Source: CAYGAW01 sp964347945 (GTDB taxonomy: Bacteria > Chloroflexota > Anaerolineae > UBA7937 > B3-Chlor). From it: a stretch of 25,520 nt of DNA. The translations under genes and the position numbers were made by a program. Shown here piece by piece: positions 1 through 7,796 of the stretch (its first letter is position 1; the number at the start of each line of letters is the position of its first letter). A model generated the notes under the pieces. It did not search any database and was not told the origin of the DNA. It saw nothing but the letters and a program-made list of their open reading frames with translations. The stretch is taken from the NCBI GenBank assembly GCA_964347945.1, contig CAYGAW010000048.1:1-25520 (forward strand), in the 5' to 3' direction.

Positions 1-965
1 TCGCCTTGGCGCAGCTTGATGTGCTCCAGGATGTTGCCACCCTCGTGGACCAGAGGGGCGCCCGCCTCCAGTGCCTCCTCGGCGGAAGCGACTACCTGTA
101 GAGGCTCATATCGGACCTGGATCAGCGTCAAGGCCTCCTCTGCGATAGCCTCCGACTCAGCCGCCACCACCGCTATCGCGTCCCCCGTGTAGCGCACCTG
201 GTCGTAGGCCAAAACCGGCCAATCGAGGCGCGCCAGCCCATGGTTCTTCTCCCCTGGCACGTCGTCTGCCGTGATGACCGCCGCGACGCCTGCCAACGCC
301 TTTGCCTTCTCTGTGTCAACCGACAGGAGCTTCGCATGGGGAAACTCGCTGCGCAGAACCTTGGCAAACAGCATGTTTTCGAAATAGAGGTCCGCCGCGA
401 ATGTGGCGGTGCCTGTCACCTTGGCGCGGGCATCTGGCCGAGGCAGCTCACGACCCACGATTCTCCTCGGGAGTTCCTTCCGTTCCCGGCGTGGCTCCCT
501 TAGGCCCGCAGCCGTCTCCACCGCTTCGATGATCTTGGCGTAGCCTGTACAGCGGCACAGATTCCCGCTCAGGGCTTCAACGATCTCCTCCCTGCTCGGT
601 TCTGTACTGCGATCCAGCAGAGCCTTGGCCGCCATTATCATGCCTGGAGTGCAGAACCCGCACTGAACCGCGCCCGCATCGATGAAGGCTTGTTGTAGTG
701 GATGCAGCTCTCCGTCCTCCGCCAAGCCTTCTATGGTCTGCACCCTCTTTCGGTCGGCCCTGGACGCTGGGTACACGCACGATCGCACAGCCTTGCCATC
801 CACGATGACCGTGCACGCCCCACATGCGTTGTGTCCGCAGCCGTTCTTGGTACCCGTCAGTCGCAGCTCATCACGAAGAAGATCCAGCAACATGGTCTTG
901 GCTGAGACTGTGACCTCGTGGAACTCCCCGTTGACCCAGAACTCGATCTGCTTTTGGCTGGACAT
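1..965 (-). CDS. Fused [2Fe-2S] / molybdopterin-binding hydroxylase (xanthine dehydrogenase family), partial
   Basis: The reading frame is open from ATG at 965 to the left edge (about 321 codons), so the C-terminal part is missing. Residues 1-160 are a complete small-subunit module: a plant-type [2Fe-2S] site (Cys43, 48, 51, 63) and a second [2Fe-2S] site (Cys102, 105, 137, 139, in QCGFCTPG and GNLCRCTGY). A short linker leads directly into an aldehyde-oxidase/xanthine-dehydrogenase a/b hammerhead domain (GRELPRPDARAKVTGTATFA onward). Fusion of the Fe-S module to the Mo subunit, with no FAD domain between them, is the architecture known for putative selenium-dependent xanthine dehydrogenases. 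The YqeB-type gene at 6802-7608 and mobA just upstream (42-base gap, same strand) agree with this. The Mo-binding residues and substrate pocket lie outside the window, so the substrate (purine, aldehyde or aryl-CoA) cannot be named. Confidence 0.9.
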   Translation of the reverse strand, partial: MSSQKQIEFWVNGEFHEVTVSAKTMLLDLLRDELRLTGTKNGCGHNACGACTVIVDGKAVRSCVYPASRADRKRVQTIEGLAEDGELHPLQQAFIDAGAVQCGFCTPGMIMAAKALLDRSTEPSREEIVEALSGNLCRCTGYAKIIEAVETAAGLREPRRERKELPRRIVGRELPRPDARAKVTGTATFAADLYFENMLFAKVLRSEFPHAKLLSVDTEKAKALAGVAAVITADDVPGEKNHGLARLDWPVLAYDQVRYTGDAIAVVAAESEAIAEEALTLIQVRYEPLQVVASAEEALEAGAPLVHEGGNILEHIKLRQG

Positions 966-1007
966 GATATGAAACCTTTCTACCCTATCACCTATCACGT
1001 TGACCGA

Positions 1008-1649
1008 TCACCTGGTCTCGTCAATACCAGGTGTCGACTCTTCCCGGGGCCAGATTGCCCTGGCCCTGTCCAAGTCTTCCTGGCTATTGATGTTGAAGAA
1101 GGAAAGGTGCTCAGGATCGAAGGCCTCTATCTCTTCCTGCTCGACGTATCGGACGCGCACCTGAGGGAAGAAACGGATAATCCGCAGGTCTCCCATCTGC
1201 AATTGCCGTTCCATAAAAGGGAGGCAGTTCTTGGAGTAGATGGCATGCAAGGCCTCGGTCAACCCTCCGACCCGAGGGATCACCACGTCATAGTCTGCCG
1301 CCAGCCCCTGCATGTAGCGCAGAAGCGAGACGTTGAGGAACGGCATGTCGCAGGCCACAACCAGGCTGTGATGATTGGCGGCCCTTTTCAGTCCGGAGAA
1401 TATCCCCCCCAAGGCTCCCTTGCCCGGATAGACGTCAGCGATCACGATGCCCTCGAACTGCTCATACCTGTCGACTTCGTTGGCGACGATGATTGTCTCC
1501 TCGCTGACCTGGCCAAGCCTGCGGAGGATCCTTTCGATGAGCAATTGGCCGTTCACTTGCAGGAAAGCCTTGTCCCTCCCCAGACGGGCACTTCGCCCCC
1601 CTGCCAGCAGTATCGAAGTGATGGGCTTGGCGTAGCCTCCTTGTGCCAT
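1008..1649 (-). CDS. mobA: Molybdenum cofactor guanylyltransferase (MobA-like)
   Basis: This 213-residue cytoplasmic nucleotidyltransferase should attach GMP (or another nucleotide) to molybdopterin to make the dinucleotide cofactor. Visible motifs are the N-terminal nucleotide loop LLAGGRSARLGRDK (residues 14-27), GALGGI (88-93) and the metal-binding Asp in VACDMPF (Asp101). Length matches the MobA/MocA family. It precedes the molybdenum hydroxylase by 42 bases on the same strand, so the two are probably cotranscribed and the product likely serves that enzyme. The window also holds a DMSO-reductase-type enzyme, which uses the bis-guanine-dinucleotide form. MobA versus MocA (cytidylyl) specificity cannot be decided by eye. 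The ATG at 1649 has only a weak ribosome site. Confidence 0.88.
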   Translation of the reverse strand: MAQGGYAKPITSILLAGGRSARLGRDKAFLQVNGQLLIERILRRLGQVSEETIIVANEVDRYEQFEGIVIADVYPGKGALGGIFSGLKRAANHHSLVVACDMPFLNVSLLRYMQGLAADYDVVIPRVGGLTEALHAIYSKNCLPFMERQLQMGDLRIIRFFPQVRVRYVEQEEIEAFDPEHLSFFNINSQEDLDRARAIWPREESTPGIDETR

Positions 1650-1692
1650 CTGGCCTGCCCCGCGGCATCGAAGAAATCGGATGTGCGGAATA

Positions 1693-1721
1693 AGTATATA
1701 TCGGAATTGGTGGCCTGTCTA
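1693..1721 (-). promoter_or_regulatory. Sigma70-type promoter for mobA and the hydroxylase
   Basis: Read on the minus strand there is TAGACA (1721-1716), a 17-base spacer and TATACT (1698-1693). Transcription would begin near 1686, leaving a leader of about 37 bases before the mobA ATG. The promoter sits directly after the end of the geranylgeranyl reductase gene, separating the two units. Confidence 0.6.
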
Positions 1722-1732
1722 ACGTTGGGGAG

Positions 1733-3019
1733 CTATTTGCCTGGTGTTGCCAGGGCGAAAGCCCGCAAGAAGCTGCGAGACGTGCGCTGAGCAGGTGAGA
1801 AGCGATTCTTCAGCCTGTAGTTGCGCGCCATCTTGCGACCCCTCTCCTCTGCCCATCCGGCCTGGTACTGGGCAAGACAGGCCCGGGAAACGTCGCCAGC
1901 AGCCGCTGCCTTGGCCGCGACCTCTGCCGCTAGGCGGCCTGCAATCATGGCGTTGGCGATGCCCCCTCCTGTGAGGGGGTCAGCCTGCCTGGCTGCATCG
2001 CCGACGAGCATCACCCCGTCGCCCACAATGTCCCCTCGGGCGACGCCGACCGGTACATTCCCCGTTATGAGGGTGACGGGGCTACCCTGTTCAAGAAATC
2101 GGTGCTGGGCGATGAAGCGATTCAGATACTCCAGGGCTGGCGCCTCAGCAAAGTCTGCCTGCACGCCCAGGCCCACGTTGGCCTTTCCCTCGCCCTTGGG
2201 AAAAACCCAGGCGTAGCCTCCCGGAGCCAACTCCTGCCCCAGGTAGTAATAGCAGCACGTAGGATCGACGTCGATGCCCACGAGCAGGAACTGAGCGCAG
2301 ACCAGGCAGTCCGCTTGCGGCAGCGTACACCTGAGACCTGACCACTGTCCCACTCTGGACTCCACGCCATCGGCACCCACGACTATTGGGGCGTAGATCT
2401 CAAACTCGGTATCCGCATGAGCCGCCCTGACGCCCCTCACCGCGCCGTTCTCCTTCAGGAGCCCGTCGACAGTTGACTTGACCATCACCTGTGCCCCTGC
2501 TGACGCTGCCCTTTCGGCCAGCGTCCTGTCAAAGATCCGGCGCTCCAGCACGTAACCCACCTCGTCCCCTGCGAATGACTGCGCCTCGCCTGTCTCCGCG
2601 TTCACAATCTGGGACCTGTTGATCTCGGCGCATATCCAGGGTTCTTCCGGTTTGAGGAAGCGGAGAAGCATCTCGCGATTGATCCCCTCTGCACACCGCA
2701 CCGGACTGCCTATCTCCTGCCGTTTCTCCAGCAGGAGTACATCCAAGCCCTGTTCGGCAGCAAACCAAGCGGCGGTGGAACCGGCAGGCCCAGCTCCCAC
2801 GACCACGAGGTCGTACTGTCGGCGCACATGGCCGACTGCAGGCTCATCCTGCTCGGCCACCAAAGCCCCCACAGAGCAGGCTGGTATGCAGAGGTTGCAG
2901 TCGTTGCACCGCTCTTCGTCGATCACCAGCCTGGTCTCTCCCAACTCGAGCGCTCCAGACGGGCAAAGACTGACACAACCGCCACAGTAGGCGCATAGCT
3001 CGCTCCGACAGGCTATCAC
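1733..3019 (-). CDS. Ferredoxin-fused geranylgeranyl reductase family flavoprotein
   Basis: The predicted protein has 428 residues from the GTG at 3019, chosen because GGAGG (3033-3029) lies 9 bases upstream; a second in-frame GTG at 3025 is too close and an upstream TTG has no support. The N-terminus is a two-cluster ferredoxin (Cys9, 12, 15, 19 and Cys38, 41, 44, 48). It is followed by an FAD Rossmann fold (VVVGAGPAGS, about 73-82), then the geranylgeranyl-reductase features GSPVRCAEGI and a C-terminal GDAARQADPLTGGGI FAD motif. Family members reduce double bonds of geranylgeranyl chains (chlorophyll, archaeal lipid or quinone side chains). The fused ferredoxin suggests reduction is driven by low-potential electrons. 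The nearby IPP isomerase and prenyl synthase supply plausible substrate. The exact substrate is inferred only to family level. Confidence 0.85.
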   Translation of the reverse strand: MIACRSELCAYCGGCVSLCPSGALELGETRLVIDEERCNDCNLCIPACSVGALVAEQDEPAVGHVRRQYDLVVVGAGPAGSTAAWFAAEQGLDVLLLEKRQEIGSPVRCAEGINREMLLRFLKPEEPWICAEINRSQIVNAETGEAQSFAGDEVGYVLERRIFDRTLAERAASAGAQVMVKSTVDGLLKENGAVRGVRAAHADTEFEIYAPIVVGADGVESRVGQWSGLRCTLPQADCLVCAQFLLVGIDVDPTCCYYYLGQELAPGGYAWVFPKGEGKANVGLGVQADFAEAPALEYLNRFIAQHRFLEQGSPVTLITGNVPVGVARGDIVGDGVMLVGDAARQADPLTGGGIANAMIAGRLAAEVAAKAAAAGDVSRACLAQYQAGWAEERGRKMARNYRLKNRFSPAQRTSRSFLRAFALATPGK

Positions 3020-3066
3020 GTGCACGTACCTCCGGCCTGTGCACAGCGTGTGCAAGCCACAGCTCC

Positions 3067-3098
3067 CAAAACAAGAAAGGGATGCCGCTGGGCATCCC
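3067..3098 (-). terminator. Rho-independent terminator of the acyl carrier protein gene
   Basis: On the minus strand the perfect inverted repeat GGGATGCC / GGCATCCC (3098-3091 with 3086-3079, 4-base loop) is followed by the T-rich run TTTCTTGTTTTG. It lies 28 bases after the acp stop and before the reductase gene, so the two minus-strand genes are probably separate transcripts. Confidence 0.82.
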
Positions 3099-3125
3099 CC
3101 ACTTGATCAAGCCAGTGCTTGGACC

Positions 3126-3410
3126 CTATGCGAGCCCTTCTTCAGCGATGCGCTTCTCGATGTAGGCCACGGCCTGACCCACGGTGATTATCTCCTGAGC
3201 CTCTTCGTCGGAGATCTCAACGGTGCGGCCGAACTTCTCCTCGAAGTACTCCTCAAAGGCCATGATGAGTTCCACAAGATCCAGGGAGTCGGCCTCGAGA
3301 TCCTCTTTGAAGTTGGCCTCAGGAACCACCTTGGCCTCATCTACACCAAGCTGTTCGATGATGATCCCCCTGATCACGGAGAAAATGTCGCCTTCAGCCG
3401 CTGCGCTCAT
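3126..3410 (-). CDS. acpP: Acyl carrier protein
   Basis: This is a 94-residue acidic four-helix carrier of fatty-acid synthesis intermediates. Ser42 in EADSLDLVELIMAFEE is the 4'-phosphopantetheine attachment site, and the TVGQAVAYIEKRI ending is typical. The ATG at 3410 is chosen because the homology begins there and GGGGTGAAAGCA supplies a ribosome site; an upstream in-frame extension would run through the promoter. The protein is a little longer than the usual 75-80 residues because of a short N-terminal tail (MSAAAEGD). It appears monocistronic: a promoter lies at 3453-3481 and a terminator at 3067-3098. No other fatty-acid synthesis genes are nearby. Confidence 0.93.
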   Translation of the reverse strand: MSAAAEGDIFSVIRGIIIEQLGVDEAKVVPEANFKEDLEADSLDLVELIMAFEEYFEEKFGRTVEISDEEAQEIITVGQAVAYIEKRIAEEGLA

Positions 3411-3452
3411 TGCTTTCACCCCTTTCTTCCCCTCAATCTGGATACGCCCCAC

Positions 3453-3481
3453 AGTATAGCAGCCTTGGACGAGATAGTCAA
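3453..3481 (-). promoter_or_regulatory. Promoter of the acyl carrier protein gene
   Basis: On the minus strand: TTGACT (3481-3476), a 17-base spacer, TATACT (3458-3453). The -35 box is separated by only two bases from the -35 box of the plus-strand promoter at 3484. Confidence 0.78.
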
Positions 3482-3483
3482 GC

Positions 3484-3512
3484 TTGACAAGCACTATCAC
3501 AAGGTTGATAAT
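3484..3512 (+). promoter_or_regulatory. Promoter of the isoprenoid pair (fni and prenyl synthase)
   Basis: TTGACA (3484-3489), a 17-base spacer (3490-3506) and GATAAT (3507-3512). The predicted start near 3519 gives a leader of about 58 bases. The two divergent -35 boxes form one perfect palindrome, GTCAAGCTTGAC (3477-3488). Confidence 0.78.
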
Positions 3513-3576
3513 AGTGTGTGACACCTCAGTATCTTAACCAACACCCGGCGCGTACGGAAGTTACGAACAAACCCTT

Positions 3577-4605
3577 ATGCATCAGCAACGCAAGCTCGAC
3601 CATCTCCGCATCTGCCTGGACGAGGATTCTCAGTTCACGAATCTCACGACGGGCCTGGAGCGCTATCGCTTCATCCATCAAGCCTTGCCGGAGATTGACC
3701 TGGCCGAGGTGCGGTTGTCGTCCACGCTTCTGGGCAAGCAGCTGGACGCCCCTTTGCTCATTTCCTCCATGACGGGCGGGACAGAGGAAGCCGAGCACAT
3801 CAACTTGAGCCTGGCTGAGGCCGCCCAGGGACTGGGAGTGGCCATGGGCGTTGGTTCCCAAAGAGCGGCCCTGGAGGATCCCACTCTAGCGCACACCTAT
3901 CAAGTTAGAAGGGTAGCTCCAGATATTCTGCTGCTGGCGAACCTCGGCGCCGTTCAGCTCAACTACGAGTACGACCTGGAGGACTGCCATCGAGCCGTCG
4001 ACATGATAGAGGCAGATGCCCTCATCCTCCACCTCAACCCTTTGCAGGAGTGCCTGCAACCCGGCGGGAACACGAACTTCTCTGCTCTGGTTGCCAAGAT
4101 CGAGGAAGTGTGTTACCACCTCTCCGTGCCCGTAGTGGTGAAAGAGGTGGGCTGGGGCATCTCGAAGTCCGTGGCCGAGATGCTGGAAGGGGCCGGCGTC
4201 GCGGCCATAGATGTGGCCGGTGCAGGGGGAACCTCCTGGAGTGCAGTGGAGAGGCGCAGAGCGCTGGACGAGAAGACCGACAATATCGCTGAGACCTTCG
4301 CCGACTGGGGTATTCCCACCGCTGAATCAGTCCAGATGGCGCGAGAGGGTGCGCCTGACACCACCATCATCGGTAGTGGTGGCATCCGCACCGGTATAGA
4401 TGTGGCGAAGGTCATCGCCCTCGGCGCCCGCGCTGGGGGAATCGCAACCCCACTGCTTGAGCCCTCCACAATCGGTGCTGCCTCAGTCATCTCCAAGCTG
4501 GAGGAGGTCATCGAGGAACTCCGCATGACCATGTTCCTTGTAGGCGTTTCGACCATGGAAGGCCTCCAAGATACCTCTCTGTTGCGCGAAGTCGCTCAGG
4601 CATAG
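3577..4605 (+). CDS. fni: Type II isopentenyl-diphosphate delta-isomerase
   Basis: This 342-residue FMN- and NAD(P)H-dependent enzyme interconverts isopentenyl and dimethylallyl diphosphate. Diagnostic type II motifs are present: RKLDHLRICLDE at the N-terminus, SSMTGGTEEAEHIN, MGVGSQRAAL, HLNPLQE, KEVGWGIS, AGAGGTSW and the FMN-phosphate segment GSGGIRTGIDVAKVIALGA. Length is typical. No convincing Shine-Dalgarno precedes the ATG (GGAAG lies 16 bases away), but the homology begins immediately. The gene leads the prenyl synthase by 8 bases, forming a two-gene isoprenoid operon from the promoter at 3484. Confidence 0.95.
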   Translation: MHQQRKLDHLRICLDEDSQFTNLTTGLERYRFIHQALPEIDLAEVRLSSTLLGKQLDAPLLISSMTGGTEEAEHINLSLAEAAQGLGVAMGVGSQRAALEDPTLAHTYQVRRVAPDILLLANLGAVQLNYEYDLEDCHRAVDMIEADALILHLNPLQECLQPGGNTNFSALVAKIEEVCYHLSVPVVVKEVGWGISKSVAEMLEGAGVAAIDVAGAGGTSWSAVERRRALDEKTDNIAETFADWGIPTAESVQMAREGAPDTTIIGSGGIRTGIDVAKVIALGARAGGIATPLLEPSTIGAASVISKLEEVIEELRMTMFLVGVSTMEGLQDTSLLREVAQA

Positions 4606-4613
4606 GGTGAGCG

Positions 4614-5633
4614 ATGCCTTTTGAGGACCTGACCACCTACCTGGACGCCATCGAGGCGGAGATGAAGGCCTCGGTGCCGTTGGGTCAAGAGCTGCTGTCT
4701 CCCTACTACGGGATGATGCTCTACCACCTGGGATGGGTAGACGAGAGCTTCTCCCCGAGACCGCAGAAGTCGGGCAAACGGCTGCGCCCTCTCTTGTGCC
4801 TGTTGTGCTGCGAAGCCTGTGGCGGAGACTGGCATCAGGCCCTCCCCGCTGCCGCCACCGTCGAGCTAATACACAACTTCTCCCTCATCCATGACGACAT
4901 CGAGGACAGCAGCCCCGAGCGACGTCACCGTCCCACTGTGTGGAGTCTCTGGGGGCAGCCCCAGGCGATCAACACCGGTGATGGTCTCTTCGCCATTAGC
5001 CGCCTGGCCCTTCAGCGGCTGCTGGAACGTGGTATCTGTCCCGAGAAGACCGTCGTCTCTTTCAGGATCGTTGACGAGACTTGCCTGGCCCTCACAGAAG
5101 GTCAGTATCTCGACCTCAGCTTCGAGAATCGCGACGATGTGGATGTCGAGATGTACATGCAGATGGTCGGCAAGAAGACGGCTTCGCTGATCGCATGCGC
5201 GACGCGACTGGGATCGCTCCTGGGTACGGATGACCAAGACACCGTTGAGAGATATCGGCAGTTCGGCCACCAGCTGGGACTCGCCTTTCAGATTGTTGAC
5301 GACATTCTTGGAATCTGGGGCGAGAAAGAGGCAACCGGCAAGGGGGTGGGGGAAGACATCCTCAACAAGAAGAAGTCCCTACCCGTACTCTATGCCCTGG
5401 AAAGTGGAGACCGCGAGCTAAGGCAGATCTACAGTCAGGAGAGCATAGGCCCGCGCGACGTGCAGAGCGTCATGAGGAAGCTGGACGAGCTGGGCGCGCG
5501 GGAGTATGCACATGGGATGGCTACTGAGCACTGGCGACTTGCCCTCCATTACCTGGAGGAGACGGGGATACAGAACCCGGCCCAGGAGAAGCTGCGAGAG
5601 CTGGCCCTCTTCCTGGTCGAAAGACAATACTAA
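4614..5633 (+). CDS. Polyprenyl (geranylgeranyl-type) diphosphate synthase
   Basis: This 339-residue trans-prenyltransferase condenses IPP with allylic diphosphates. The first aspartate-rich motif is DDIED (94-98), followed by RRHRPTVW. The second is DDILG (229-233) in FQIVDDILGIWGE, followed by the KKKSLPVLYAL segment. The DDILGIWG form of the second motif is common in bacterial polyprenyl synthases. Chain length depends on residues just before the first motif (VELIHNFSLIH) and cannot be assigned firmly; C20 is suggested by the reductase at 1733-3019. It follows fni by 8 bases. Its last 4 bases overlap the convergent hemW stop. Confidence 0.9.
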   Translation: MPFEDLTTYLDAIEAEMKASVPLGQELLSPYYGMMLYHLGWVDESFSPRPQKSGKRLRPLLCLLCCEACGGDWHQALPAAATVELIHNFSLIHDDIEDSSPERRHRPTVWSLWGQPQAINTGDGLFAISRLALQRLLERGICPEKTVVSFRIVDETCLALTEGQYLDLSFENRDDVDVEMYMQMVGKKTASLIACATRLGSLLGTDDQDTVERYRQFGHQLGLAFQIVDDILGIWGEKEATGKGVGEDILNKKKSLPVLYALESGDRELRQIYSQESIGPRDVQSVMRKLDELGAREYAHGMATEHWRLALHYLEETGIQNPAQEKLRELALFLVERQY

Positions 5634-6805
5634 CCACTCGAGGAAGGGAGAAACCTCTCGAAAACCTCGTTTCCTAGCAGTCTGCCCCTTGTCGTCAGCC
5701 TCAAGCCACTCCCATTCACATGTACGAGCCCCTGGCCGACCAGTATTCCTATCTGCTCGTCATAGACCACGGCCAGCGGCAGACGAAACCGCTCTTCAAA
5801 CTGCTCGAAAGACACACCTTCGTTTAGGCGCAGACCCATGATCATGGTCTCGCTCATCTCCAGAGCCTCGTCTATCATCTCAGATCCGCTACGGGTGTCT
5901 CCGCCAGCCAGAACCAGACGGATGTACTCCGCCGGGTCCGCGACATTGTAGTACCTTCGCTTGCCGCGAAAGGAGTGGGCACCTGCCCCGAACCCAAGAT
6001 AGGGCCGATTGCGCCAGTACGTGATATTGTGCCGACACTGGTACCCAGTCCTTGCCCAGTTTGAGATCTCATAGTGCTGGTACTCAGCATTCTGCAGGCA
6101 CTCTTCGGCCCAGGTGTACATCTCGGCGGCCACATCGGCATCGGGAGATGGAAGGCTTCCAGCCGCGACGATATCGCCGAGAGGGGTGCCTTCTTCGACA
6201 GAAAGACAGTACAGCGATAGATGCTCGGGCCCCAGCGCGGTGGCTTCCGCTAGATCGGTCCTCCACTGCTCCAGCGTCTGGCTCGGCAACGCGTAGATCA
6301 GGTCAAGATTGACGTTCTCAAAACCAGCCTCTCGCGCCGCATGATAGGCCTCTATGGCGTCGGTGACGGTGTGCACTCTCCCTAGCAAAGCAAGCATCTC
6401 ATTGGAGAAGCTCTGGATCCCCAGGCTCAGCCGGTTGACGCCCAGGTCTCTCAAAGCCCGCAGATAGCCGGGCTCCACACTTCGAGGGTTGGCCTCGATA
6501 CTGATCTCAATATCTTCGGCTAGGATGAAGCGCTCTCGACAGGACTGAAGTATCTGGTTCAGAAGATCGACCCTCAATACCGTCGGCGTGCCACCGCCGA
6601 GATAGATGGTCTCTGCCTGCCACGCCTCTTCGCTCTCGCCAAAGAGCACGATTTCCTTCTGCAACGCTTCTACATAGGCCTCGTAGAGGTGGCCCAATCC
6701 CGCGTAGGAGTTGAAGGTGCAGTATCTGCATTTCGACACACAGAAAGGAATGTGGATGTAGACACTCAAGGAATTCACAGGCTGGCCATCCAGCGCACGC
6801 GTCAT
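5630..6805 (-). CDS. hemW: HemW-like radical SAM protein (coproporphyrinogen oxidase-related)
   Basis: The protein has 391 residues. Near its N-terminus is the radical SAM cluster motif CVSKCRYC (Cys22, 26, 29), followed by YLGGGTPTVL, ISIEANP, RLSLGIQSF and a C-terminal HemN-like domain (GAGAHSF...). The residue two after the third Cys is Phe, not Cys. That is the HemW pattern and argues against a true oxygen-independent coproporphyrinogen oxidase (HemN). HemW proteins bind heme and are implicated in heme delivery. Its ATG overlaps the yqeB-like stop by 4 bases (ATGA), so the two are translationally coupled. Many databases label such proteins 'coproporphyrinogen III oxidase'. Confidence 0.88.
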   Translation of the reverse strand: MTRALDGQPVNSLSVYIHIPFCVSKCRYCTFNSYAGLGHLYEAYVEALQKEIVLFGESEEAWQAETIYLGGGTPTVLRVDLLNQILQSCRERFILAEDIEISIEANPRSVEPGYLRALRDLGVNRLSLGIQSFSNEMLALLGRVHTVTDAIEAYHAAREAGFENVNLDLIYALPSQTLEQWRTDLAEATALGPEHLSLYCLSVEEGTPLGDIVAAGSLPSPDADVAAEMYTWAEECLQNAEYQHYEISNWARTGYQCRHNITYWRNRPYLGFGAGAHSFRGKRRYYNVADPAEYIRLVLAGGDTRSGSEMIDEALEMSETMIMGLRLNEGVSFEQFEERFRLPLAVVYDEQIGILVGQGLVHVNGSGLRLTTRGRLLGNEVFERFLPSSSG

Positions 6806-7608
6806 GCTGATAGCTCCCGCCGCAGATAGAGAATGGCTTCGAGCACGCCACCGCCGATGGCCAGCGCTTTGTCAGAGATGGTGAAGCAGTGTTCCCGGAT
6901 CCCTCTGGGGTCTATGTCGCCTACCTTCAGGCCCTCCCTGACCACCAGCCCATCGGCGATCAACCCTCGGATCACCCCAGTGATCCCCGCCACGACTGGC
7001 GTGCCGTTCACACGTCCTACCACTTCTCCCTCTTTGGCAGCATCGCCGATCTGCCTCTCCGCCTCGAAGACGCCTGCGCAAGGAGCTCTCAGAACACGCT
7101 CCACAGTGTAACCCATCACGGCGCCGGGTATTCCGGTGTCTGGAGCGGCTGTCCCCTCAAGAATCACTCTCCCCAGGTTGTGGCCTCGCTCGGTCTCCAC
7201 CACCGCGTGGACATCGACTCCGGCTGCAAATCCCGGACCCAAGCCGATTACGATGGGCGCATCGGTGATCTTGGTGCCCAGATTCCTCTTGGCCAAGATG
7301 GCGTCAACGAGGACCTCGGGACTCCACTCGGAAATCGCTTTGCCCTCAGGGTCGGCCATTACGGGAACCTCGTCCTTCGCTAAGGAGTCCTCGGCTTCTT
7401 CCAGCGCATCCACGCGCCGACCAACTATTCCTTCGATCTCCACCAGGCCTTCGAACATCGCCGCACCGAAGGCCACCGCGCGACGAATAACCGTGGGCTG
7501 AGCGAGTTCGAGGACCATCACCTGCATTCCTGAACGAAACAAGCGGTAGACGACGCCACTGGCCAAATCGCCGCCGCCCCTGACTAGCACTCGGATGTCC
7601 TCCAGCAT
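6802..7608 (-). CDS. yqeB: YqeB/EF2563 family selenium-dependent molybdenum hydroxylase maturation protein
   Basis: The 268-residue protein begins with a Rossmann-type segment (VLVRGGGDLASGVVYRLF). It carries the family hallmarks IGLGPGFAAGVDVHAVVETERGH, GRVILEG, PDTGIP and GVFEAERQIGD. This family co-occurs with fused selenium-dependent molybdenum hydroxylases and selenium-cofactor genes, and is thought to help install the labile selenium or mature the Mo site; its biochemistry is not established. The fused hydroxylase and mobA at the left end of the window fit that linkage, although hemW and the isoprenoid genes lie between them. Here it is the first gene of a pair with hemW. The SD on the minus strand is GGAGGAGAACG just before the ATG at 7608. 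Confidence 0.85.
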   Translation of the reverse strand: MLEDIRVLVRGGGDLASGVVYRLFRSGMQVMVLELAQPTVIRRAVAFGAAMFEGLVEIEGIVGRRVDALEEAEDSLAKDEVPVMADPEGKAISEWSPEVLVDAILAKRNLGTKITDAPIVIGLGPGFAAGVDVHAVVETERGHNLGRVILEGTAAPDTGIPGAVMGYTVERVLRAPCAGVFEAERQIGDAAKEGEVVGRVNGTPVVAGITGVIRGLIADGLVVREGLKVGDIDPRGIREHCFTISDKALAIGGGVLEAILYLRRELSA

Positions 7609-7704
7609 CGTTCTCCTCCGTCCGGTCTCTCGACAGGCCTCGGAAGACTTCCAGCCTCCCTGTGCCTGACTCTACATCTCGCGCAGGACGAGGGAGACAA
7701 GAAC

Positions 7705-7710
7705 ATTATA
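7705..7710 (-). promoter_or_regulatory. Possible -10 box for yqeB-hemW
   Basis: A perfect TATAAT is read on the minus strand about 95 bases before the yqeB-like ATG. The expected -35 position (around 7728-7733) reads TGGCCT, a poor match, so this is a partial promoter at best. Confidence 0.35.
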
Positions 7711-7733
7711 GTCGAGCCGAATTCGACAGGCCA

Positions 7734-7763
7734 TTGGACAACCCACCACGAACACGCTATAAT
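7734..7763 (+). promoter_or_regulatory. Promoter for the NUDIX-LpdD-UbiX operon
   Basis: TTGGAC (7734-7739), an 18-base spacer and a perfect TATAAT (7758-7763). Transcription would begin about 7770, close to the ribosome site AGGAGG (7786-7791) of the NUDIX gene. Confidence 0.65.
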
Positions 7764-7796
7764 CTGGCCGCCCATTCACCGGCGCAGGAGGTCTCG

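Noticed and set aside
918..1790. A 290-codon plus-strand open frame
   Set aside because: It is antisense to mobA and to the hydroxylase start, has no recognisable domain and is a by-product of codon bias; the minus-strand MobA motifs are clear.
3020..3055. A TTG-started N-terminal extension of the ferredoxin-reductase fusion
   Set aside because: GGAGG at 3033-3029 is placed for the GTG at 3019, and the extension would include the ribosome site itself.
5630..6805. Calling this gene oxygen-independent coproporphyrinogen III oxidase (HemN)
   Set aside because: The motif after the radical SAM cysteines has Phe where HemN has a fourth Cys, which is the HemW pattern.
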